64,000 nt of DNA, taken from the NCBI GenBank assembly GCA_947568835.1, contig OX387604.1, forward strand, positions 20,923,076 through 20,987,075. Reading direction: 5' to 3'. Shown here in pieces: positions 35,871-47,694 of this stretch; the first letter of the stretch is position 1, and every line of letters begins with the position of its first letter. The translations under genes were made by a program, and so were the position numbers. This DNA comes from Protonemura montana. Taxonomy: Eukaryota; Arthropoda; Insecta; Plecoptera; Nemouridae. The notes beneath the pieces are model-generated. The model had not been told where the DNA came from. It made no database searches and saw only the letters and a program-made list of their open reading frames with translations.

Positions 35871-36351
35871 TGTTTCATTACCGCCCCGATGTTTTGGACT
35901 TGAACAATAAATTGCGTACCTACATTCAGGCGTTACTCAGCGCTGATTTCGGCCGACCGATGTAACCAAATACACTAGGAGGGTAACCTTAAAGCTGCTT
36001 GGCAAGTATGGTTCGAGCGAGGTAATCCCCTCAACTATTTTATAAACCGCTTAAACCTTTAAGTGTGCAGGTCACACTCAACGCTTATACTGTCGAGTAT
36101 TAACAACTAAATAGAGCTCGACGCTTTTTCTGACGCCAGTGTGTGGGGAGCTGTCGCGAGGGTCAGTGCGAACGGCGCCAGCATTCAAGTGATGGTGAGC
36201 ACTATCTTGCACTATCTTTCCCAATTTTGCCCTATCACATCAAAGCCTCCAAACTAAACTAGCCATTTGTGGACTGAACACCCCTTCATTACCTCACTTA
36301 GCAGTGTTAAGCATTCGGAATTCCTTCCTTTTGTGCCCCGAAGCTGAGAAT

Positions 36352-36560
36352 ATGGTTATCGAGGTCGACGCCGAGGCCGAAGCTGGTAACATTATCGACG
36401 CCAGCGACGCCGACAGGGACGGTGACGACGAGCTCTCAATGCGCGAGGATCAATTGCTGTTCAACGCGACGGCGTGGACGTGAAAATCCGCACTTTGCGG
36501 CAAATGGACACCGACCGCAACGCCAAACTTTCGCCGGAGGAGATTGAAGTCGACGCATAA
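36352..36560 (+). pseudogene. Frame-shifted EF-hand protein fragment
   Basis: The first frame gives DADRDGDDELSMRE, a good calcium-binding EF-hand loop, and ends at a TGA (36481-36483). A second frame overlapping that point continues with MDTDRNAKLSPEEI, another EF-hand loop, and ends DA plus TAA at 36558-36560. One indel near 36465-36475 separates them. The stretch is GC-rich and rich in GAC/GCC codons, unlike the surrounding AT-rich DNA. No intron boundaries or upstream exons are evident. It could be a processed pseudogene or an exon remnant of a multi-EF-hand protein. Confidence 0.5.
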
Positions 36561-37598
36561 CAACGCTTGACGTCGTCTTCGTCGCTCTTGAAGCGTACTT
36601 ACTTAGGTCCACCTTATGAAACACTCGACTAAATGCAAACTTGGTTTTTATTCACCTACATGATCACGACATAAGTATATCCTCAAGGCAAAAATATTCA
36701 CATTTTGTTAAGAAATATAATTTGACGGTGTTTCCTTACAAATAACCAAGTTGGACTGAATAACTGTCACATTTATATGGGAGAATTTACACCACACAAG
36801 AAGTTTCTTACTGCAAAAAAATGCATTAGCGGGCAGTGACATTGTCCTCAACTTTAATAACATGTAAGTTAAAGTAGTGAAGACTATCTGCTTATGTACA
36901 GCGGAGAGCGCCCTTAGCTCCATTATCTGACAAAAGGATTGCTGCACCGTCTTCTCAGGTGTCCGAGACTGCCTTCGACGTCCGCAATGCCGGCTGCGTT
37001 ACAAAGGTACAATACAAAGATATGTGTGAAGATGCAGAGCTTTAAAATAACTAAATTAAAGTATCATCTGTAATAAATCAATCCTGACCGTGAATTACCT
37101 CTGTTCTCGAATTATGGTTTATTTCACTTGTAATAAGTAGATTTTAAACGAATTGGTTAGATTCTGTGTCTTTGCTTCAAAATTGTGATGTTCACTTGTC
37201 GACAGAATTTCAAAAGCTGTTTGCCAACGTTGGTCCCTATTTTTCACTATTCCAGCAAACCAGTGTCTTCGTTTCCAGGTATTACAAGATTAAGCGATAT
37301 CTTAACTTCGTAGTTGAAAATAGAAACATACTAATAGTTGATCTAGCTTGCCTGTAGGTTTTATGAAATTTAAAAACATAAATTATACCACACAATATGT
37401 ACCTCGTTTTATTGCATGTTGTATCGTTCCAGCAGGTTTGTTTTCTGCAACACTTAAGACTGCATGGCGGCAGATATACTAAATATTGTTTGAATTTTTG
37501 TTTGGATCAATAAACCGCAAATTTTATAATTTAGAATTGTAAAAACATGAGTTTAACATAACAAAGAAAAACATACATACATTTTAAGACGACAGAGG

Positions 37599-39233
37599 TT
37601 AAAAAAAATCATTAAATACGGTCAAGAGAATTCGCAGATTGTCCATCTGCTGGATGAACATTTCCTGGTCCTCTTCGGGAAAATTTTCTTTTAGCTCTTG
37701 GCAATAATCTAGCGATACAGCACGCTCCTCGTCAACTTTCTGTTCTAGCATGATCATAAGTTCGGGATCATCAGGACTTGCTACACTTTTAGATGGCACG
37801 TCTTCTGCTTCTTCTTCAGACCCAAAATCTATGATGGTACGCATTAAATCTGCACGGGAAGAATGCCTGGGATATTTTTTTTCATTTTGATGATCTTCTG
37901 TGCCAGCCATCGAATTTTGGCTCTCTTCTATATTTTCGTTGCGTATTTTATCAGTTGTCAAACTCGAGTTCTCACAATGACCAGGAGAACTATTGCTCAG
38001 AGTCTTAAAATCTTTGTAGATCTCCAAAATCATGGAATCGGTTGGAAAGTCTTCTGAAAATTCAAAAGGTGGTTGACCATCAGCCCGACACATATCATTT
38101 AGATGTTCTACATACTCTGTTAGGTATGACTCGAAAGCAGGATCGTCAAGTGAGATATTAAAATCATCTTCATTTTCTTCTTCCTCGAAAACCGGATTGT
38201 CCCCCGTGACTGGGCTATCGGGAGATTCTAGGGATGAATCACTCTCTATTTCCTCTTCTATAGGATGTTCTTTTTCGTAGGTTAATTCATAAGCAAAATT
38301 GTGGGACGAGCCTGCCTTGTCCCCAGAAAATGTGGTATTGTAGACGGGGGTTTCTTCATTACTTGAGCCAGCGGACGAACTTCGGTAAGATCGTATTTTG
38401 TCATCAGAATTGTCTTTTTTGAGGAGGCACTTGTTGGTTCGAATAGATTCTATAAATTCTATGCCATCAGCACACACGTTACATATATCTTGAATAGTTT
38501 TAAAATCGTCTTCTACCTTGTCAGAATTTGCTTTAAGCACATCTTTGACATCATTCCCTTCCACGGCGCAGTCTGCTTTTAATGAAGATTCATCTGGTGG
38601 AACGTCGGAATCGTCACAGGTCATGTCGGTGTCTATTTTTAACAAAGACTCGTTCAATGAATTGTCGGATGACTCATATAACCATCCACAATCTTCTAGG
38701 TACCACGATTCATCTGGTGGATCGTCGAAATCTTCAACTGCCCTGTCAAAGTCTGCTTTTAGCGTAGATTCGTCCGATGAACCTTCGGACGAGCATTGGT
38801 ATTCTTCTGGGCAGTCGTTTGTAAGCTTACTAGACCCAGATGAACTTGACGAGTCAGTCTCGTGGGCACTATATTTTCCTTTGTCATTTGATTCTAAGAA
38901 GTGTCTTTGTAACCACGCGGTGGTATATACTTTCGAGCATTTTGCAAACTCTTCGTTTAACTTCACTAGCTGAAAAATAGGTTTACAGGCTAAACAAGCA
39001 AACACTTTGCTAGCTGAATTTCGATCAAGTGTGGAGTAATCGACCAGGTCATTCCACCTTGAACACAATTCCTCGAGAAGAGGAACTACGCAGCTCTTGA
39101 GTCTGTATCTAACATTTTCGCCGGCGGACAGCCCTCGACGAGGCCTGGAGTTTCCATTGAAGATCTTGATGAGATTTCGACGGCGGAAAGCCCTCGTGAA
39201 TAGCCCAACAGGATACGATGGTCTCTTTTCCAT
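37599..39233 (-). CDS. Hypothetical acidic 544-aa protein, single coding exon
   Basis: An uninterrupted ORF with start context AACAAAATGG. A plausible splice acceptor (acttgcag) 24 bases upstream at about 39257 suggests a 5' UTR intron. The first 110 residues are basic and folded-looking, with RPRRGLSAGENVRYR and a cysteine pair CLAC. The middle is strongly acidic, Ser/Asp/Glu-rich and apparently disordered, with degenerate units of the type DDPPDESSLKAD repeated at least three times. The C-terminal 60 residues (from about DDPELMIMLEQK) are predicted helical. I recognise no domain. Its size and uniform codon use argue against chance. It could be a fast-evolving nuclear protein or an element-encoded gene, and there are no diagnostic neighbours. 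Confidence 0.65.
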   Translation of the reverse strand: MEKRPSYPVGLFTRAFRRRNLIKIFNGNSRPRRGLSAGENVRYRLKSCVVPLLEELCSRWNDLVDYSTLDRNSASKVFACLACKPIFQLVKLNEEFAKCSKVYTTAWLQRHFLESNDKGKYSAHETDSSSSSGSSKLTNDCPEEYQCSSEGSSDESTLKADFDRAVEDFDDPPDESWYLEDCGWLYESSDNSLNESLLKIDTDMTCDDSDVPPDESSLKADCAVEGNDVKDVLKANSDKVEDDFKTIQDICNVCADGIEFIESIRTNKCLLKKDNSDDKIRSYRSSSAGSSNEETPVYNTTFSGDKAGSSHNFAYELTYEKEHPIEEEIESDSSLESPDSPVTGDNPVFEEEENEDDFNISLDDPAFESYLTEYVEHLNDMCRADGQPPFEFSEDFPTDSMILEIYKDFKTLSNSSPGHCENSSLTTDKIRNENIEESQNSMAGTEDHQNEKKYPRHSSRADLMRTIIDFGSEEEAEDVPSKSVASPDDPELMIMLEQKVDEERAVSLDYCQELKENFPEEDQEMFIQQMDNLRILLTVFNDFF

Positions 39234-39257
39234 TTTGTTCTATGTCTCTTCTTTTTC

Positions 39258-42200
39258 CTGCAAGTAATGTGATCAACAAATGTATTATAATTATTATCAG
39301 TTTATTTACTATCTGCCATCTATAACTGTTTCTACTTTTACCTACTATTTTTTAGGCTCACATAACCTTGTATAATGTCAAAAGCAAATAAATAAATACA
39401 CAGTTATGCTTTACCTTAATTTGGGTGGAAAATACTCCCGAGTCCATGGGGAACATGTAAGGAGTAGATTTGTTATAAAAAAAAGCGTGTACCAAGTAAA
39501 TTTTAAGATAAAATAAATGTTTCTCCAAAACACCTTACATTGCGAAGCAATCGCTCGAAAAACAAAATTCAGAGAGAGCACAGTATCACTGCCTTATAGA
39601 TTCGATTCGCCATCTGCCTTCTCATTTGCTGAACGCTCTGACGTCATAGCATACACTAAATGGCGCGGAGAATTGAATTCTGCAGTTTTACACGATAACT
39701 TTGTGGCAAGATAATATTAAAATTACCGGTTTCTGCTGGTTTGCTACAAGGTAAAACATTTCTTTATGTCACTATGCTACAATAAGTTCATAAATCCATC
39801 CGCATAGGAAAAAAGTCAAATTGTACCTATAGTGAAACAGTTACAGAAATAAAACAAACTTCCTTGTTTAATGTTGAAGTGGTACCCAATTGCAATTGAA
39901 AGTGTTATTTTATATTACTAGAATTAGTGCTGGTATCAAAAATCTGTATAAATGCATACATATTCATAATATTATTACCAACTTTATTATGAGAATGATT
40001 ACAACCCTAAAAATTTCAAATATTTAAGACAAATCAGCACACATCTGAAACCTATGAAATGTTTGAATATAATCATAAGGATACTACAAAAATCGCATAA
40101 CATGATTGCATAGCAAATCTTTATTGGTCACAACTTGGAAATTTAGAGATATCAATCAAATCTAACACAGACTGACGGTAAATCGCAATACTTTTTAATG
40201 TATTTCACTGTTTTAGCCTGTGTGGCAAAATAAATAATCTTGCACATGCTAGGTAACGTTATAGTACAATGATTTTCGATACAATCCAATGATCAATCCA
40301 ACCTTAGCTTAGAATATACCTCCAGCTTAATATACTTTATTGTATAAGAAAAGGTTTCATTTCTGCCTCGGTCCTGACAAAGACCAGACCATTCCTCATC
40401 TGTATGAACTGGAACTTCAGTGAGCCTCCCATTTCTAGCCAATTCCTAAAAGCAAATCAAAGCAGATAGCTAACATGCTAATATGCTTGCAGCAGGAAGT
40501 GAGCACTGTAGATATTGGTATTATTTATTTATTACTATAGCATCTGCAGCCGAGTTATTTTTGTGCTTTGGAAGATCCCAAAGGTCCCTGAGGAGATTGT
40601 TTTTGCCAGTCTGCCCTCTTGACCTAAGGGAGCAGAGATTAGCAATGGTTGCAGTCTTCAGCGCTGTGCTGAGCACTCCATGCTGCTGAATCCCTCCGAA
40701 CAAGTTTTCTTTGGCGACATGCTTTAAATTCTGCATGTTTATATATTGGAAACCCTAACCATCTTCCAAGTACTTCCACAACTGGGCACATATGGTAACC
40801 AAGATGCCTTTGATGGTTGGTGGCATTGTATTCAACTTCTGCACACTAAAAGAATAATGTTTCATTAGTTTAATCATAGAAGATACTTTTGGTAGGCAGG
40901 TACTTGATATGATTTTTATCGTAATTTTAGTCTGTCTAGTTTAGTTTAGTTTAGTGTAGTCACTAGTTTAGTTTAGTGTGTGTAGTTTTAGTGTTTTTTA
41001 TTACCTTGCCAGTAATTTGATCGCAAAGCAAAGACCTATTCCGCAGGTGCCGCCAGAACAGGAGATGCGGCCAGTTTCCATGATGAGGACACCGTTATTT
41101 TCCCCAGGTCTGAGTTCAGTGTTGATACATTGAAGCTGTCAAACATTTAGTCCAAAGTTCCCACTAACTCTTTAGTGTCAAGTGCTTCTTTTGAAAACTT
41201 CGTCCCATTTCCATATGCGGCTATATGGTCTATATGGCAGCAGCGATAGTAAGGATTATAATTTGAGCTGCTAAGCTAACAAGCATCTTGCACGAATCTT
41301 CTGGGTTTAAATGGTATCTGTCAGCTTAAGGGCCATTCCACACCTTGCTGGTTCAGCTCATAAAACATTTGCAGATGCTTCCACTTTGCAGTTTTAGAAA
41401 TAAATGTTCATCCACCCATGAAATGTTGTAATTGTAAAACAAGCTGTGAATACATTATAGAAGGCAGAAACCCTTTGCTGACAGCACTACTGGTGTTGTC
41501 ATGGGTTTGGAGGGACCTATTGGTAGATTTTTTCTTAATCTCCTTCATTACTCTTACTTTAAAGTTATGTGATGTAGAATAGGTACATATTTCATTATCT
41601 CGATATTTGGTACCTTACCAGGTGTGGCTACGCCTGGAGCCATTGCCCATTTGCTGCCCGCATTACTTGAGTTGTCATTTGCTCCAAAGAGAACTGCAAA
41701 ATAAAATGGCATAAATATAAAAACTGGAACATCCTCTTTGTTCCTGCTCTGACCATCCTCTTCTTAACTGATATGAATAGCTATATAGATATTTGAATAG
41801 ATATTTCAATATAAGCACCTCTTTAATGGGCACGGCAGGCTTTTTCTTGCATTAGTGCACCTGTTTGCACTCACAAACATACCTGTGATGCAAGTTTGCA
41901 GTGCTAAATCGATTTGTCTCCATATTTCTGTACTTTTGCAGCCATATATTTGGTCTTTTTTGGTCTGTTGTAAACCTAAAGTAAGAATTTTCTGGATTCA
42001 TTACAGTTCTGCTTTAACACAAATAGTAACTACTCATTTTGAAACCCATTATTCACAAACAGGTTGCAAACAACTGAAAACTGCGATAACAGATTCCAAA
42101 AATGGTTTTCTAGGCTGTCGAGGGATATATTCGGATTTGAATTATTTCGCATGCAGCGCCTATACCAGCTAGAGGCAAACAAGTTAAGTAAAGGAACCGT

Positions 42201-42277
42201 GGTCCCTATTTTGCTTGCCCCCCCCCCCCCCCCCCTCACCACTCAATCCTTCTGTTTAGCCCTTATAGAATGGGCTT
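39258..42277. other. Intergenic stretch, possible transposon debris
   Basis: Short ORFs only. A TTTAG-repeat tract lies at about 40930-40990. Fragments with coding flavour on the minus strand near 40380-40740 (for example ELARNGRLTEVPVHTDEEWS) are interrupted and match nothing I recognise. A 17-C homopolymer is at about 42218-42234. Confidence 0.35.
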
Positions 42278-43105
42278 TCATGCTGCTATTATTGAAAATA
42301 CTTTGATCATGTGTTGAACTAGGTCAGCTCTTGGATTCTCTGCACAAATCGTTTGCCCATACAAAGAAAACCAGCCTATTTGGTTTTGGTACAGTTCAGC
42401 TGGATTGATACCTAAACATAATATTTTAAAACTAGCCCTAGTTACATCAGGCAGACTATCAAGTCGCAAGGCAGTTGCAACTGAGGGTTGAAACCCACGA
42501 TAATACGAAGGAAGAACCAAAAAGCTACCTAGCCAAAAACATCAAAAACCATCACCCAGCATACACCAACATACATACATGTACCTACCATCCGACTTTA
42601 TCTTGAAACTTGTGCAGTCCAATACAACCACATAGGAAATTGGGCCAGATCATAAAACCCTTGTTTTAATTCTTGTATTTCTTCAAGCGTTTCTGGGAAT
42701 CAGATCAAATCTGGGCTTGAACTGGCAATTGCATTTAAAACTTAATGCACAATCACACCACCTGCAGACTTCTTAGTGCCAGCAAAGTCTCCTGCGGCAG
42801 TCAGCAATGAACCTGAAGCGCAAAATCACAATTTTAGCAGAAAATTGCCAGTTCTAGCACGATTTATTGCTGGCACTTCACCATTGGAATTAATCGACGA
42901 TGACATTTTTCCTTCTGGCCTTGCAAATAGTTCCAGCACCGTTGGTTTCATAAGCCAGAATTGGATGAAGAACTCTTCATCACTAAAAATGTCAAAATAA
43001 TTAGGATTACGAATGCCTTTGGCAGTCTGCTGCAATATTGACCATCATTTCATTGTCCTCGTCCGATTCTTCTTCCGCAAGGACAAGCATGTTGAGGTTC
43101 ATCAT
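42278..43105 (-). pseudogene. Decayed PIF/Harbinger transposase
   Basis: Several frames of the minus strand line up in order with Harbinger transposases. They are an acidic N-terminus (MNLNMLVLAEEESDEDNE), then FSDEEFFIQFWLMKPTVLEL, then CASGSLLTAAGDFAGTKKSA, then FPETLEEIQELKQGFYDLAQ, and finally QIGWFSLYGQTICAENP, which corresponds to the KGYFSxNxQxxCD block holding a catalytic region. There are at least three stops and two frame changes, so it is dead. Residual sequence may continue to about 42050. No terminal repeats were identified. Confidence 0.6.
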
Positions 43106-43409
43106 TTCTGTACAGAAACAAATAGAAATCAAGCATTGGACAGGCATAACCTAGAAAATTATGGTCAGCGGTTTGCAACCAGAACCCAGCTCAACTGTTT
43201 AAACTGTCATAAAATAACGAGGGAGATAAAATTGGCTAATGCAATTTATACCTTCCTTCCGTATTACAGCTCCCAATTTTCACTGGCATTTGAATAAGTT
43301 TGAAATAACACTTTTAAGTCTTGCGCTAAAGCACACGACATGTGACTATCTAATACCAACGCTAATACCTAAGAGAAATTGAAGAGGGGATAGTCCATTA
43401 AATTTTCAC

Positions 43410-43490
43410 AGATGATAGAGTATGTGACGGGCTTTCAATCCGTGACTATAGTCTTAATTTTTGGCCCAGCCCTGGACAAAAAAAGGCTAA
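43410..43490 (+). repeat. 80-bp inverted repeat, left member
   Basis: About 80 bases beginning CAGATGATAGAGTATGTGAC and ending GGACAAAAAAAGGC are the near-exact reverse complement of 47147-47225. The pair brackets segment A (43635-46770). Confidence 0.85.
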
Positions 43491-43634
43491 CAGATAGATA
43501 ACAGATAGATAGGTAAAAAATATGTACAAGAATAAGAATATACAGAGGTACCTTAAGGCAAAAAGAAAATTTGGAGATGGAAGTTACAGGAATTTCAGTT
43601 TTACAAGCACCGCAAACTCGTAAAATTCCTTTCC

Positions 43635-46600
43635 ATACGGGGATCCCAATCAAATGGCTATAGGGTAGTAAATTTTTATATCACAACACAATATATAGAA
43701 TGACATTAATATCGCTATCAAATAAAATTCAAATGCTTTAACAATATCTGAGTTACTATTTACGTGTTGTGTTTACGTAAATCAGCCGACTGCGAGAGTG
43801 ATTCATTTGATGTTGACAAGCGTTTGTGTCGTGAGGTCAGTGGTCATGGCCGATTATAATCTGTAATTTGTGAAGATTATAATTAATCTCCCAGCATTTG
43901 TTTAACTTTGACGCGCGAAAACCATGAAAAACGAACATCGGGGCAGGCCCCACGGGTGCAAACAGGAACATTACGCAGGCGGGCAATAAAGTCCTATGGC
44001 TTGTAAATGTAGTCACATGAATCTCCATGCATTTAAGGAAACCCTACTCTCCCTTATAACTATATCTGTTAAGATTTTACGTTGTTTTTATTAACCACGA
44101 TATAACATGTTCTAGGCATAAGGCAAGCTAAGAAAAAAACGCAACATGAGAGAAGACAAAAAATTGGACATGAAAACTAGAACAACAAATCAACCTAATT
44201 CTGGCGACCCTCAACGATGGGCAAAGCGATAAAGAAACAACCATTCTAAACCTAACCAACCTACCGAACCAATCAAAACCTAACCAACCTACCCAACCAA
44301 TCTAAACTGGAGAACGAAACAACCTCTAGAAAGAACCTTTAACGACCAAAACTTGGACAGGAAGCCTAACAAAAATGGAACTGTCCCCAAATTTTTCTTG
44401 ACTTCTCTCATGTCACACAAATTAATTAAGAATTATTAATATTTTCAGACGCAAACAGCCTCTGAACTGACGTGACGTTAAGCCCCGCAAAGCAAGCAAT
44501 GAAAGATGTTACCTAACAAACTAAAGTTCTCCATGTTTCCTCAGACACCTGCTAAAACTCTCACAGCGCGTCCTCGCTACAATTTCCAGGGCTTGAAGCA
44601 AGGTCTCCGAGTCTTGTGCCGAGTTTTCGTCGGAGTTCTCGTCGATTCGAACGAGAGGAAGCCAAGACACATCGGCTTCAAGCAGCAGCTCGTGGAGTAC
44701 ACCTGAAAACAGAATAAAGTCTCATTAGACTCGTTGCCAGGTAGATGACGGCCCTTGCACACATTAACACATGCTCTAAATAGCTACGCCTACTCAGGAA
44801 AAAGTGCAAAACCAGTTCTTGAACGAAGGAAAACATTAGCTTTGTTTGCTGGCCATGAACCTGTGATTGGGTTTAGTTCTATTAACGGTTTTCTAGTGTT
44901 TACGTTGGGTCGAAAGTCTATGCAAAATGCAAACACACTGTTGTGGAGATTGACAAGTAGTTTTTGCTAACATTGGACTGCTTCATTAACAGTGGAAAAT
45001 GTGTGGAAAAGTGCAGAACTGGCAAACAGAACTATTTTCTCATGAACTTGAGAACCTTGAATAAATAACTTGGATAAATCTTACGCAGATGTTCCGTTGT
45101 TTAGGGGGGGGGGGGGGAGGATTAACATAATATATTTGTGCCAGCAGTGTTCTGTCAATGGAGTGCGTTTACCAATGCAGTTAGTGTATCAGTCATATAT
45201 CAGATATATGTGAAGGCTCGTACCGACTTACATCTATCGACGCTGCGGTAGCGACGTCTCGATGATGCAGGTATGAGATCGGATTCTGTCCTACCGCGAC
45301 CAGGAATAGGATCACGGACAGCGTTCTATCCAAACCAAGGCTGAGTGGAAACCTGCACGAAAAGAAAGGCTGCAGATTAGTCAATACATTCAATTAGTTC
45401 CCGCTAGACGGTCGCTAGCAACAACATTTTTGAGGTGAAGTCCATGTATGTGCCATGCAAGTTAGAGACTGGGGGTCGATTCCAAAAATGGGAACAAATT
45501 CTCGGAAGGGTAGTTGTGCACGCTATCAGTTGATTCCCACTTATCAGCATTTTGAATTAAAATGTCAGCCTTCAGTGAAAGTTTTGGTTTGGAGCAGGGA
45601 GCTTGACATCCATGCAGTACTAAAGTAAGGTGGTAAGAAGCGTCTCTGTAGTTTTGTTGTCTGGTATATTCCATCGTAAGTCTCTTGTCTTGAGGGAAGT
45701 CGTATTGCTCTGGTTCCTCGAGGTCTTCACAATCACTTTTCTTGATCGTGACCAAAAACTGCAGACTGTGGACAAAACAAAAAACACGTTAGTCACGATT
45801 GCCAGCAGTTTTCAACGCCACTGGGGCGGGCAGATGCAAAATTAAAATGAGCAAACAACAGTGGACAGACTCGTTTAGCTCAAGAAAAGTTGGAAGTAAC
45901 AATTCCTGCAGCAGATTTGTTGTGGAAAATACTCATAGATTCGTGGCTTACCATTGGTTAGTCGAGCAGCGTGTCAATCTTTATTCTTCACCAGTGTCTT
46001 GAGCGCCGAAGTGTTATGGGCACCTATCCTGTAGCCTCGCGGTCTGCTGGGAATCAAAGGACAAAAATAAACAAACGTTAGGCGGACAAATCTCACTGGG
46101 TAGAGACGCACAGAGTTTCAAAATGATCCCGAAGCAATCAGAACGGTTTATGTTAATCGATTAACGAGCGTTTCATCGGTCTCGACTTAACTTGTTAAAT
46201 AATTTGAAATATTTATCTGTTGGCTCATCTTTGTTGCCGGGGCGACTGGCAAGGTTGGTACTGGGAGACGAACCAGGACCCTCTTGTCAACTCCGTTCCA
46301 TCTGTGTTGCCGAGGTAATGATCCAGCTGGTAGCCATGGGGCCGACGCATCAATCTGCCAGTCGAGTTGGTAGCAGTGTTCACGTTGCAACTTGAATCCT
46401 ACCGCTGTCAGACTCCAAACTTTACATTTGCAACAATGAAATAAAAAAAAAATGTTTTTGTTATTGCCTGGCATTTGATTATCCGGCACTGAAAGATAAA
46501 GGCTCCGTCATTAGTTCCTGCGACATGGATTAAAAGAAAACAAGTCAGTGAAAGAGACAAGCAAGTAAAAATTACATCAAAAGCAATTAGTACAGTTAGG

Positions 46601-46770
46601 TACAAAATCAAAATCATAGTCACAAACAGATACATTTACAAACATTGACACAAACATTAACACAAACATTAACACAAACAGAAACATTTAAAGGAACAAC
46701 AGTCCCCACATTCACACACTTGACAAGCACACTAGTTCCTGATTCCATACTCTCGTTCGCTCCACGTTTC
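43635..46770. repeat. Duplicated segment A (uninterrupted copy)
   Basis: This segment is the reverse complement, with moderate divergence and several indels, of 54106-60965 once the 4.24-kb element there is removed. Long matching blocks are 43640-44400 with 60190-60960, 44400-44990 with 55240-55790, and 45640-46770 with 54106-55230. The block at about 45010-45630 is largely absent from segment B. Exon-like ORFs occur (for example minus-strand DLEEPEQYDFPQDKR at about 45680-45730), but the counterpart frame is broken in B and no product is recognised. The function of the segment is unknown. Confidence 0.85.
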
Positions 46771-47146
46771 TTCCAGTTCGGATTGTGTCCGCTACAAGAA
46801 AAATGTGAGCCTCTCCAGAGAGAGGTATGCCAATATTTCAAAAGTGATTGAAAACGGACAAAGTTATTTAAAGCTTAATTCGTCTTTTGATCGTGTATCA
46901 GCAGTTTACAGGATTTTAGCTCGTCGACAGATAAAACAAAGAGCCAAACAAAATATGTAAACTGTATAATTTCATGTAACGGGGGTTGTCGGTATGTTGG
47001 TATATCCATTAGTGGCCTGGCTCTTCCGCGGGATTCACTTGGAAAACGATACCCTCAATAGGGATTGCGAAAATTGGTCGAAAACAACTGAAAATCTTCA
47101 TTTTTTCGCAAATAAATAAAAAGCAAATTTTGGTAAAAGTTCGCCT

Positions 47147-47225
47147 TTTTTTGTCCAGGGCTGGGCCAAAAATTAAGACTATCACGGATCGAAAGCCCGT
47201 CACGTACTCTATCATCTGCCAAAAA
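47147..47225 (-). repeat. 80-bp inverted repeat, right member
   Basis: Reverse complement partner of 43410-43490. Immediately to its left, 46975-47110 also resembles 31880-32000 (shared TTGTCGGTATGTT, ATTGCGAAAATTG and GAAAACAACTGAAAAT-like blocks), indicating a wider dispersed family. Confidence 0.8.
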
Positions 47226-47694
47226 TGCAATGATGTTTCTTTTTGCTTTCATGCGGTATTAAGGGTGGATTTGTATACACTATTTTTACTGCGGTTTGTT
47301 CACATAGTCTCCGAAGCAATTCCGAGCAATTCCGAGCCATTAGAGGCGAAGGCTGAGGCTAACTTCCCACGAACACATTATAGTACCCTTAAGGAGGCTA
47401 CAATCAAGAATTCTTTGCACATACTAAACAGCTTTTTAAATCAACTGTACCTATCTACCGAAATAAAATCGTGTCAAATTGAAAAATCTTGTAAAATGAT
47501 AAAAACAAAAAGAGGTACATTGAGGTAGAAGGAAATTTTGAGCCCGAATTTCCTAAATGGGTTTAAAAGCATCCAATACTCAACAACGACACGATTTCTT
47601 GCTACCTTGAGTTAAAAATAAATCCAAGACCTCTTGGAACATAATTGACTCTTGCTCCAAACCTAAACGCCCCCCAGAACAACCTAAACTTCTA

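Noticed and set aside
37166-37357. 63-aa + strand ORF (EFQKLFANVGPYFSLFQQ)
   Set aside because: Looks faintly coding, but no family match holds up along its length and the splice sites are unclear.
38518-38973. 151-aa + strand ORF
   Set aside because: Antisense shadow of the acidic 544-aa ORF, caused by its Ser/Asp/Glu codon bias.
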